Shown here: positions 11,739-20,719 of the stretch, piece by piece
How the letters are laid out: each line of letters starts with the position of its first letter
How positions within the stretch are numbered: the first letter of the stretch is position 1
DNA from: Ancistrus triradiatus
Taxonomy: Eukaryota; Chordata; Actinopteri; Siluriformes; Loricariidae
DNA length: 64,000 nt
Direction: 5' to 3'
Assembly (NCBI GenBank): GCA_025084515.1
Contig: JAJAGP010000271.1
Span: 186,001-250,000 of the forward strand
Translations under genes and position numbers: made by a program
The notes under the pieces: model-generated
Databases searched by the model: none
What the model was told of the DNA's origin: nothing
Seen by the model: only the letters and a program-made list of their open reading frames with translations

Positions 11739-11816
11739 CTTTTGTGGGTATGACCAGTTTGCAGGGCAGAGCCAGTGGTGTAATGGAGTGCTGGTAGACC
11801 AACGCAGATAAGCAAC
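11739..11816 (-). CDS. tns1: tns1 exon w19: end of SH2 domain
   Basis: Window residues 1383-1409. It reads CLSALVYQHSITPLALPCK, then LVIPTK, the last SH2 helix and strand (SLSALVYQHS in most tensins; here the first Ser is Cys). The acceptor is tttattcag|GTTGC and the donor ACAAAAG|gtaaga. Confidence 0.95.
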
Positions 11817-13009
11817 CTGAATAAACACAGAGAGAACAAAGAATTAGATTTACAGAAACAGAAATCAGAGAAGGACATGCTTTACATGACAGACTCCCTA
11901 ACCAGGTTGCGATCTGAAGCCATGCCACGCAATGCATCATTTTATCATTCGACCCAATGTCAGCGAGCATAGTGAGAGCTCAATCATGGCACCAACCCAA
12001 GTTCCTGAGTAACAAGATAGAATTACAACACTGGCACTTGGGTGAAAGACCTCAATGTCACTAACATTCTGTCTAAAGATTTAGCACGAGGTCTGGAGGT
12101 GCTCCAGCCAGCAACGGACCTTCCACAGGTTGTCCTCTCAGAAAAAATTAACTCAGACAGGGTCCATTGGCATCCAACTGTGCCTACATAAGTGTTAAAA
12201 AAAGAAGAACAGGAACAGATATGAAAGGCCTATTAAGATGCCATTAATAATAACATTCCATGGAAGGAGCTACCTTGTCTGAACCTCCGTGTCTAAATGT
12301 GTATTGGGAACATGGCCTGACTCTCCATGTGTGAGATCTGGCACTGACTCAACCCAAAGAGAATGCCCCAGGCAAAGGGAGGATAACAAATCAGTAGATG
12401 GCTATATATTTACTTCAACTTGCAGGCTTTACTTGGTCTCGTTCTTGAGCCAACTTGTCTTGTTTAATCATAATAAACATACTCATGTGTTGGCTTATGT
12501 AATAAGCATTTCATAACATTCATGATGTGTCTTAGCATGGGGAGGCGAACCAGACAAATACAAAGAATTCCTCTGAAGCATACTTAATACTAGACTCGCC
12601 TGGATTTAAAACAGAGGTGATTTTAACAATAAATTATAATAGTAAAACAAGAAATAAGGCTTAAACAGTGGATTCCAATCACTATAGAATAGTAGTGTAT
12701 GGTTGTACAGATTATACACAGTACTGCACAAAAGTCTTAGGCATTCTGTATTGTTCAGTTTATATTCTGCTTATTGTTTATTTAAGTTTTAGTGCTCACT
12801 GCACTTTGTAGTTCTACAATTACAGACTCTAGTCCAGGTCTTTCTCTACATACTTTGTTAGTCCTCTTTACTATGTTCTCTAATAGTCAGGACCAGCACA
12901 GATCAGGTACTATTTGGGTGTGGAATCATTCTCAGCACTATGAATCTACACAACCACTCAGCTCACAGAATACATCCCAAATCATGAACAGGTGACAAGA
13001 AGGACTGAC
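11817..13009. other. tns1 intron w18-w19
   Basis: Holds one isolated Tc1-derivative terminus (cagtactgcacaaaagtcttaggcatt, 12718-12745) joined to a fragment of the foldback transposon family (about 12780-12960). Otherwise no recognisable feature. The 11201-11738 intron shows nothing. Confidence 0.6.
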
Positions 13010-13102
13010 CAAAATAAGGCTCGTTGGGACAGCCCTTCAGCTTCACACCTTTCGGACTTGTCTCGATCAGGAAGTGGCGAACCAGCTCGTTGGTGTTGTC
13101 GC
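13010..13102 (-). CDS. tns1: tns1 exon w18: SH2 domain
   Basis: Window residues 1352-1383. It reads GDNTNELVRHFLIETSPKG, then VKLKGCPNEPYF, the central SH2 strands and specificity region. The acceptor is attttccag|GCGAC. The donor is TATTTTG|gtcagt, where a consensus A at +3 is replaced by C. Confidence 0.95.
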
Positions 13103-14919
13103 CTGGAAAATTCAGATAATTATCAGTGAAGCAATTGTGAGTTTATAGGAGATCAGAAAATACTGGTGAGTCTGAGTATGTATGTATACAAGGTTTGCTT
13201 GTGTTTCCAGAATGAAACCAAATACAGGCCACCAATTAACAAACGCATTATGTTCTGTGAAGCAGGTCATTGAATGAAATGGATGTTGACCAGACATGAT
13301 CAAAGTCATAGTCTTTTATGCTACTGTAATGTGAATATACAGGGCATCTTCATAAGAAAACTGTATACAAACGATACGTAAATGTGTCAGAGATAGCACA
13401 AGTAATTGATGAATGATTAAACCACCGATCATATTGTTTGACGCAAGCCAAAAATGCAATATTACGAACAACATGGAGGATCAATCAGATGAAACAGAGA
13501 CTCAACGAATGAATGTGAACCAGTTTATATATAGGGTGCCCCGCATTAATAAATTAATTACTCGCCAACACATGTACATGAGAGGCTTTCTTCAAATGTA
13601 CATGAAAACAAAAGGTGCACAGGTTTTATCCACATGACATCGAGTAGGTGATGCCATGTATTAACACGACGTCTCTTATCAACGCAAATATTAGATGTTA
13701 AAGTGGGACTTACTTTATAGTCACTGTAGTTATAGGTTAGAGAGAATAAACAGGTATTGCTAGTACTACTTCCAAATAGGACAGGCACATACTGTTGCAT
13801 TTTCAGTCAAACGTCTCAAATATGCAAAGTACAAATCAGGAGTGATTCTAGTATCAGAGATTTAGGAGTGCTGAGCACCCAGTGAGACCAGCAACCCAAA
13901 AAATGTAACATAATTTTACTGTCATTCTCACACTTTTGAAGGACGAACATCAGAGTATTTGGGTAAGAAAAACACTATGACTGGAAAGACACCAACAAAC
14001 ATGAGAAAACTTCCACTATTTGCGAGGCAAGGGGGGCTGCTGTATTTTCAGTGTTTCAATATTTTTAAACCATGTTTCAACCATATACTTTCTATGAGTT
14101 TAACATGTTTTCAGCTTATTAGAGACAATCTTCTGTTTAAAAACAACAACAACTAAACATGACTCCTTACTATATTCAAGGTGTTGGAATTCAATATAGG
14201 GTCTAGAAAAAGGGTCTAGAAATGCCTATGATTCAAGTTAATTTATTTTATCAAGTCATACGGGCAGAAACGAGCAGAGTTCCATACAGAAACCCTCCTA
14301 GATTACAACACTACGCATGTGACAGTGCCCTCTAGGGGATCCACTCCGCAATTCTAATAAGAGCAAGTACAAACAGCTCTAGCATAGCTTGTAAAGAATA
14401 CAGATATTTATTTCGTATCATAATCATTAAGGTCGTTAAAGTGAACAGATGTCGATCGGACGGTTAACCAGCGCAACTGTTTTAATTTGCTCCTAAATGA
14501 AATTATTTTGTAAATGATGGAACTTCATTGCCAGGGAAGTACCAGCTTGGCTCATTCGTACCATGTTAACCCTAATGGCATGAGCTAATCCCCTCTGCGT
14601 ATAAGTGCAGTTGTGCTGAAAGAGAAGCTGTGCTGAAAGCTATCCTCAGCCACACTCCTAATCTGCCTCTGCATTACATTTAAGTACGTGTGGATCAGAG
14701 CTGTTGATTGAGCGCGCAATGGATCGGATGCGAAGAGCTAAATTACAGGCTGAGGCAGAGTCAGAGTGCCATTTGTGACACGATGGATTACCAATAGATT
14801 GATGGAAAATCTTCCACTGACCCCCGGGCACCGTGTGTCAAGATGCTCGCTTTGCAGTTGGTGTGTACTGATGGAAAACAAACATCAGCAAATGTGGTGT
14901 ATGGCACGACGTCAAATAC
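13103..14919. other. tns1 intron w17-w18
   Basis: Contains one copy of an unnamed dispersed repeat (about 13225-13745, listed separately) and, at about 14323-14339, a one-mismatch CTCF-like motif on the minus strand. Nothing else recognised. Confidence 0.6.
13225..13745. repeat. unnamed dispersed repeat, copy 1
   Basis: Shares long stretches with 31850-32290: catcttcataagaaaactg, acgtaaatgtgtcagagata, agccaaaaatgca, tattacgaacaacatgga, gaaacagagactcaa and gttataggttagagagaat. It also shares its left part with 28050-28150 (ttatgttctgtgaa, gttgacc). No terminal repeats or coding frame seen. Confidence 0.65.
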
Positions 14920-15048
14920 CTTTCTTAGTCGGCTGCACCGTAGGCGGGGGGCATGCCACCTTCATGGCCAGACCATAGGCACCCCTAAACGAGTGGCTGT
15001 CACGGATGATGAAGGCTCCAGGCTCACGCTCTTTCAGGATATTAATAG
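14920..15048 (-). CDS. tns1: tns1 exon w17: SH2 core with phosphotyrosine-binding Arg
   Basis: Window residues 1309-1352. It reads INILKEREPGAFIIRDSHSF, then RGAYGLAMKV and CPPPTVQPTKK. FIIRDS is the FLVRES-type motif, so the arginine that contacts phosphotyrosine is intact. The acceptor is cctgccag|CTATT and the donor AAGAAAG|gtattt, a slightly weak donor. Confidence 0.96.
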
Positions 15049-15997
15049 CTGGCAGGAAAGGCAGAACAACAGACACAAGTGTTACCATCTAGGGTGAATC
15101 CATTCTCTCTCATTTCTTACATTTTACATGGATTAATTTTCATTAAAATTTTCACGTTTTTCTCTTCTTCACAACTTTCACAGGAGAAACTTTCACAGAA
15201 ATCATAGGCTGTCGCGATAATGACAGTAACATTGAGGACGATAATATGTTGCTCAAAAATATGCAAAAGTTGTACATATATGAACACAAATAATATATTG
15301 TTATTATTGTTGTTGTTGTTATTCATGGGTGCTGTGTTCAATTGCAGGGTTGCCAAATCCCGCGAGAGGAACAACCAACAATTAATATGTTATTATAAAA
15401 ACACAAAAAAGTGGCTTTTTTAAAAATGAATTGATCACTTTGTATCATTTTATTGGCACAGAGAAATTTTAAAGTGGGGTACAAAGCCAAAGTAACAAAA
15501 GTACTGATGTTAAAACAAAAAATGGATTTTTTCTTCATGCAATAAATGATATTTTTATTACCTAAGCTATTTCTTTTGTAATAAAGTATTTCTTACTTGT
15601 AACCTGGGGACGCAACTGATCAATCATTTTGTTACTAAGAGTTAAATAATTGTCAACTCACATATTAGATATAGGTAATTAATGACTAATAACAGCATAA
15701 TATCCGTTCATTAGCACCCTGTTTGCTGCCCTTGCTGTAAGGTGTGACCCTTAACTGATTACCTATTGCAGAATGCATGCGCTTATGTTTAGTGCAGTCT
15801 GCACTACAGACTGTCCAATTCAGTACGAGTTCTCCTCAGAGGAGCGATAGCAGATGCACAGGCCTCGAGGCACCAACCTCATAATGAATACATGAACCAT
15901 TTCCAGTCAGGACCCAAGGGGTTTGTTTATAAGAGCTCTATGACTCATCTCTCTGTCTAAATAAAAAATTTCCAACACACACATGTGAAGAACTTAC
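15049..15997. other. tns1 intron w16-w17
   Basis: Contains an inverted copy (about 15323-15420) of the block at about 10320-10430 that reads 'catgggtgctgtgttcaatt...gggttgcca...cccgcga..ggaacaaccaa'. It also has a short (TTG/TTA)n run at 15299-15321. No exon. Confidence 0.6.
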
Positions 15998-16084
15998 CTT
16001 GCTCTCGGGAGATGTCTGGTTTGTACCAGAACTTGGAAGTGTCTTGGACAAACTTTACATTCATTCTGGTCTCTGGGCTTCCAT
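15998..16084 (-). CDS. tns1: tns1 exon w16: start of SH2 domain
   Basis: Window residues 1280-1309. It reads SPETRMNVKFVQDTSKFW, then YKPDISREQ, the entry into the SH2 fold (tryptophan plus first helix). The acceptor is attttctag|ATGGAAG and the donor GAGCAAG|gtaagt. Phase is 1 in and 1 out, as for the following exons. Confidence 0.95.
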
Positions 16085-16913
16085 CTAGAAAATACAAGAT
16101 GCAAAAGTTTAGAGTAGGCCTCTGACCTTTTGTTAAAAAAATATTTATTCTGAACGAGATAAGCTATGTTTTTACAGCCATTTACAGAATCAAGCTGCAA
16201 TTAATCATCTAAACTCACATAACTCACTTGGGTTATAACAGCGCAATCAGACTCTCCACCCAAAGTCAGTTTTATAGCCACAGCTTCAAATAATTAAACT
16301 ATTTACTCTGAACTCACATAAATGTAATACTCTCTAAATGCAACAGGCAGCGCTCCAGTTGCAGGGCTGCATTTACCCACAGCCGTTAAGTGTAGGTTAT
16401 AAATATTGAAAATAAAAAATTATTATAATGTTGTGAGTTCACAATTCCATTTTCTCATGATTCTCGACTTTACATTCGATAAAAACACTCCTTTGTATTT
16501 CTGAAGTGAATACAAATCACTCTATTGTGGCTTCACCACATATTAAATAACTAAGCAAAAGTTATGCCCGAAGAATAACAATTCAAAACAACTTGTATAA
16601 CAATTTAAACAAAATGAATCTTTAGTCTTCTGCAGTTAAAAGAAATGAGATGGAGTCTCACTGAGAATGGATGTGTCTGTGATTGCACAACTGCATTTAG
16701 ATGGCGCAATAGAAAAGAACACATAATCCAACTCAACGATGCACATCGTCCCATTTTCAACGTGTCATGATGCATTCTTACACTCCTACTAGATACACAA
16801 CTGCCTGTATTACTCCTGTACCAGGTAACCTATAATGCTCTTGCAGTCATTACCCCGCTATCTCTTCAGTTAAGTCTAGCAGATTATTTTACTGAAGTTT
16901 GGTGAAGTCTTAC
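16085..16913. other. tns1 intron w15-w16
   Basis: AT-rich intron sequence. I see no repeat, exon or conserved motif in it. Confidence 0.6.
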
Positions 16914-18025
16914 CACACATGCTGAGTTTGGAGAAATCTGGAAGTGTGTGGAAAAAGTGCACATTCGGAGTGCTCCCGCCACTTGAAATGGGTGAGGACA
17001 CCTTGCCATTGAGGGTGTTGTAGGACAGGGCGCCGTTGGGACGCTCCCCACTTGACATGCGCCTCTTTTCGGGCAGCTGTGGTTGTCTGAATCCATCTGT
17101 GAAGGAGCCGGGCGAGACAGGGAAGGATGGAGTGGAGGGAGGCTGATACCCTGAAGAGCTGCTCTGGCGTGACAGAGCACCGTGCCTCTCATCTGGAGTG
17201 GTGTACCCACTGTGCATCGGGTGCCTGTCCAGGCTAGGGCTGCCATGAGACACCTGGCTAACAGAGGGGTGACGTGCCAATACGGGGCTGCCCTGGCCAG
17301 GGCTGGTGAGTGACACCTGTCTGCTTAACACTGGGCTAATCTGGTTGGGCTGGATGACAGACTGGGCAAGGGGTGACTGATAGCCAAGAGAAGGACTCTG
17401 GTGGCCTTGTCTACTCAGAGGGGGGCTGCTCTGGTTGCCCTGGCTGATAGGCATTTTCCTGCTCAGCACTGGGCTGCTTTGATTGGGTAGGGGTGCAGAC
17501 TGGGTAAGACACGGCTGGTACCCACTTTGGAAGCCTTGTCTGCTTAGAATGGGGCTGCTCTGGGTGCCCTGGCTAACAGGCAACTGTCTGCTCAGCATCG
17601 GGCTGCTTTGCGTTGCCTGAGAAACCATGCCATGCCTTTGAAGAACGGGGCTATCGGGCGCACCAAACTGATGACCGTTTGATGATGGTGGCTGATGGCT
17701 ATAAATGGGATTATCAAGACTGGCAAGCCTTTGTTGGAGAGCAGGATTGGACAGTGTGTCGTTGGGTATGGTGCGGTGGTGGGCACTAGGGCTGCCAGGC
17801 ATGGGTTGCACACTTATGGTGTTAGGCTGGATGCGCTCTGGAGGAGAGGGATTAAGATCAGAGATGATGTAGCCACCCGACAGCTTTCCAGGGGTTGTGT
17901 AAGAAGAGTAGGATGGTGTTGGGGACTGGGAAGTGCTTTGGGAGGGTGGGGAATGGAAAACAGAATTTCCCACTCCATGGGATGGAGTGCTTAAGCCCAC
18001 TCCACTATCAGCCATGGGATGCTCT
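16914..18025 (-). CDS. tns1: tns1 exon w15: giant linker exon with S-P-x-L-x-R repeats
   Basis: 1112 nt, window residues 909-1280. The first part is Ser/Pro/Gln-rich. DNA 17164-17655 holds a run of about eight degenerate units built on S-P-x-L-x-R (SSPMLSRQ, SSPILSRQ, SSPVLSRK, SSPPLSRQ, ISPVLSRQ, GSPVLARH, GSPSLDRH), with a base spacing near 16 residues. Then come SGYTTPDERHGALSRQSS, GYQPPSTPSFPVSP, LPEKRRMSSGERPNG and FFHTLPDFSKLSMC, the classical tensin-1 approach to the SH2 domain. The acceptor is ctgttccag|AGAGC and the donor ATGTGTG|gtaaga. Mammalian tensin-1 has comparable SPSLxRH repeats, so the theme is conserved but the unit number and text differ. Confidence 0.95.
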
Positions 18026-18111
18026 CTGGAACAGCGATGAACATTGTATTAGTAACACTAAACCATGCACTACATATATAGGCCAGCAAAGAAACTGAAA
18101 AATGCTCCTAC

Positions 18112-18283
18112 CCATCTGGGCTTAGCACAGGGCTGCTGGAGGACAGTGGTGCATTAAAGGGATGGGATACCGAGGCTCCTCTGGCTATGCTACCACCATC
18201 AAAACTTGGGGAGACAGGAGAGGGTGGCTGTCCACCAGATACTGAAGCTGAACGGGCCACAGAGGCCACATAACTTCTGGGCT
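18112..18283 (-). CDS. tns1: tns1 exon w14: linker
   Basis: Window residues 852-909. It contains EPRSYVASVARSASVSGG and then PFNAPLSSSSPVLSPDG. PRSYV-SVAR is a conserved tensin-1 block with a candidate tyrosine site. The acceptor is gtttgcag|AGCCC and the donor CCAGATGG|gtagga. Phase is 1 in and 2 out; it joins w15 with only an 86-bp intron. Confidence 0.93.
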
Positions 18284-18337
18284 CTGCAAACACACAAAAT
18301 GCATAATGTTTAACGTATTTGATCTAAATATGGAAGC

Positions 18338-19207
18338 TACAATACTATGCAAAGTCTTAGGCCACCACTAGATTAGATATATCTCTACTGTAGTGCCGTT
18401 GACTCCCCCTTGGGTGTCCCCATTTCTAACATCCAGCGCACCACTCACAGGCTGTGAATAAAGTGTGCTATGAGCAAATTTCCTGTGCCTGATGTCTCAT
18501 CTTCTTCCATTTACATTTACATTTACATTTACAGCATTTAGCAGACGCCCTTATCCAGAGCGACTTACAATTGATACAATCTTACAATCCAAGCAATTGT
18601 GGGTTAAGGGTCTTGCTCAAGGACCCAACAGTGGCAACTTGGCAGATGTGGGATGTGGGACCCTTCTGGTCCAGAGTCCAGTATCTTAACCGCTAGGCTA
18701 CCACAGTCCTTCCACACTGACTAGCAATAACATAATGACCATATATAATTATTTCTTAATTACAAGTCACCCAGAAAATATAGGAAATGTGTCTGCAGTA
18801 TTAAAAATCTGAAACAATAAATAAAAAACTGATTCTGTAGGCTACAGGGGAAAGTATTTAGCGTGACCTCCCCTTACACTTTCGCAATAACAGCATCTGA
18901 CAGCTTGCCTAGTAGACCCTTCTACAGACCGAAGAAGCTTGACCAGGAATGGTCTTTTTGGAAGGGTATCAGCCAAAAAAAAAACACTTTTTTGGAAGGA
19001 GAACAGCGTAAAAGGCTAAGATTGGTAAATAAAATGATTACTCACAAAAACTGGAATGGAGATCAGTGGGAAAGAGTATTATGGAGAGACGAATCCAATA
19101 ATTTCGTGTCCAATCATTGACAATATGTTATATATGGTCATTATATCATTGTTAAAACAACATATCTAATGGTTTGTTGTTTGTTGTAGTTTTGCACAGT
19201 ACTGTAT
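18338..19207 (+). mobile_element. Tc1-type derivative, copy B, split by a SINE
   Basis: The left end acaatactatgcaaagtcttaggccaccactagat and the right end tgtagttttgcacagtactgta belong to the same short family. The middle keeps transposase text (tggaatggagatcagtggga...gaatcc). About 350 bp of foreign DNA at 18375-18720 separates the left end from the rest. That DNA includes a complete SINE. Confidence 0.75.
18509..18709 (-). mobile_element. tRNA-derived SINE, best-preserved copy
   Basis: On the minus strand it runs from aggactgtggtagcctagcggttaag (A-box-like) to the tail ctggataagggcgtctgctaaatgctg plus (taaatg)n. The tail repeat is four units long. It is inserted inside Tc1-derivative copy B. 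Confidence 0.85.
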
Positions 19208-19257
19208 GTAGGTTCATAAAAGAGTGAAAGTGTTGGTAAAGCCTTCTAAGCTCTTAC

Positions 19258-19275
19258 CTTCTTCCCTCTCGCTCT
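19258..19275 (-). CDS. tns1: tns1 exon w13: candidate 18-nt microexon
   Basis: An 18-nt exon candidate encoding ESEREE between w12 and w14. It has phase 1 at both ends, so inclusion or skipping keeps the frame. The donor is GAAG|gtaaga, a strong match. The acceptor is ggtaaag|AGAGCG. Upstream there is a CTAAT branch-like motif and then about 45 nt without any AG, as expected for a true 3' splice site, though the pyrimidine tract is weak. From memory, some human tensin-1 isoforms carry an acidic insert ending in SEE before EPRSYV at this place. It may instead be the 3' part of a short alternative first exon, with an in-frame ATG at 19295-19297. Confidence 0.55.
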
Positions 19276-19943
19276 CTTTACCATGCAATGAAGCCATGAA
19301 TGCAATAAGACAGAAATACAAGCATTAGGGATAGAAGGCAAAGTAGAAAAGGTCAGAGGGTGAGAACAGTAAAAAGAGGTCCACAAGCGTAATATAATTT
19401 CGATTGTCGATAGTGAGAATGAAAAACAGCAGCCCATTTTAAGTCCTGGAATGCCTTGATGTGGCTCCTAAATAAATGTCATTTTGGTCCATATTAAATT
19501 TGACTTGCCTAAGAAGAGCGTTAGCGTTGTATAAGAATATTAAAGGGAGCGTGAAGGAGGCAAAGTTTCACTGCCAAGTCAAACAGTTTTCCTTTTCAAC
19601 CAGAATCAAAAAAGGATTCCACTCTCCGAAAGGGAATTCATAAATTCATATTCTTGAAGTCTTACTTGACTCATGTTAGCGAGGTCAAAAAGGCGCCGTG
19701 CCTTTGAGTGCTATTTTTTACACATTTTTCTAATAGTAAAACTAGCTTTCTTCCAAGCAAAAAAAGCTCTCCCATTTTTCTCATATACAAAAACACTCAT
19801 GTGCCCAATCAAGTCGACAATGTGAAATGTAAAGACTCTTTAATTTACAGGCAAGAAGATGCTAACGTGAAGGTGAATTCAGTCCTTTTCCAATATTCTG
19901 GGTACTTGCTGCTGGGTTTGTGCTTGGGCTTTGGGGGTTGACT

Positions 19944-20396
19944 TACAGTACTATGCAAAAGTCTTAGACCACCATTATATTAGATATACCATTCTTTTAG
20001 CAATGGTATAATGACCATATATACTTATTTTTCAGTCTCTTTATTAGATCAGAAAATACAGGAAATTTGCATGGAGTATTAAAATCAGCTTCTATAGGTT
20101 ACAGTTGCAAGTATTGAATGTGACCTTCCCTTACACTGACACTTAGAGCAGTATCTGGCAGCTTCATTGGGATGCCTTCAGTTTGATGAAGATTGATAAG
20201 GAATTGTATTTTGGGAAGGGTAGGAGCCAAGAAAGTTTTTTGGAAGGGGAACAGGGTCAATAGGCTAAGATATGCTAAAGCTCACATTGGAAGATTGGAA
20301 TGAGGATCAGTGGAAAATAGTATTATGGATTGACGAATCCAAGTTTGAAATTTTTGCGTCTTATCATCGAGAATATGTTATATGTGGCCTTAGTTG
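19944..20396 (+). mobile_element. Tc1-type derivative, copy C (right end lost)
   Basis: Starts cagtactatgcaaaagtcttagaccaccatta and has the family interior, including ggcagcttcattgggatgcc and gtattatggattgacgaatccaagtttgaaatttt. The latter translates to LWIDESKFEIF, the DDE-region motif of Tc1 transposases. The right terminal repeat is missing. Confidence 0.8.
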
Positions 20397-20623
20397 TTAA
20401 GGGTCCCCCGATCAGGTACAGTGGCTCCATATCTGGTGTCCAAAGTCTCTTGCCGTCTTCACATGGCGATTCTTGTTTATCTTAATTCTTAATATGCACT
20501 GCCAATGCCATCTCAAAGCAAGGTTTTAGTTACATGGTGTTCTTGACCTGTAGCCTTACTGACCTTCTAAAGGAAGAACAGGCCATTCTGGATAAGAAAG
20601 ATTATATGTAGGCATGTCCTCAC

Positions 20624-20719
20624 CTGAGCCGGTCTGGTTTAGATGTATCTCAGCCGGATTGTGTGGCTTCAGGCCCAGGAAGGACAGTGGAGTTTTAGCC
20701 AAACCTGGTGGAGAGCGAC
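20624..20719 (-). CDS. tns1: tns1 exon w12: linker (GLKPHNP block)
   Basis: Window residues 814-846. It reads SPPGLAKTPLSFLGLKPHN, then PAEIHLNQTGS. The LGLKPHNPA phrase is almost unchanged in vertebrate tensin-1. The acceptor is cttcttag|GTCGC and the donor GGCTCAG|gtgagg. One base is left over, completed either by microexon w13 or directly by exon w14. Confidence 0.94.
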
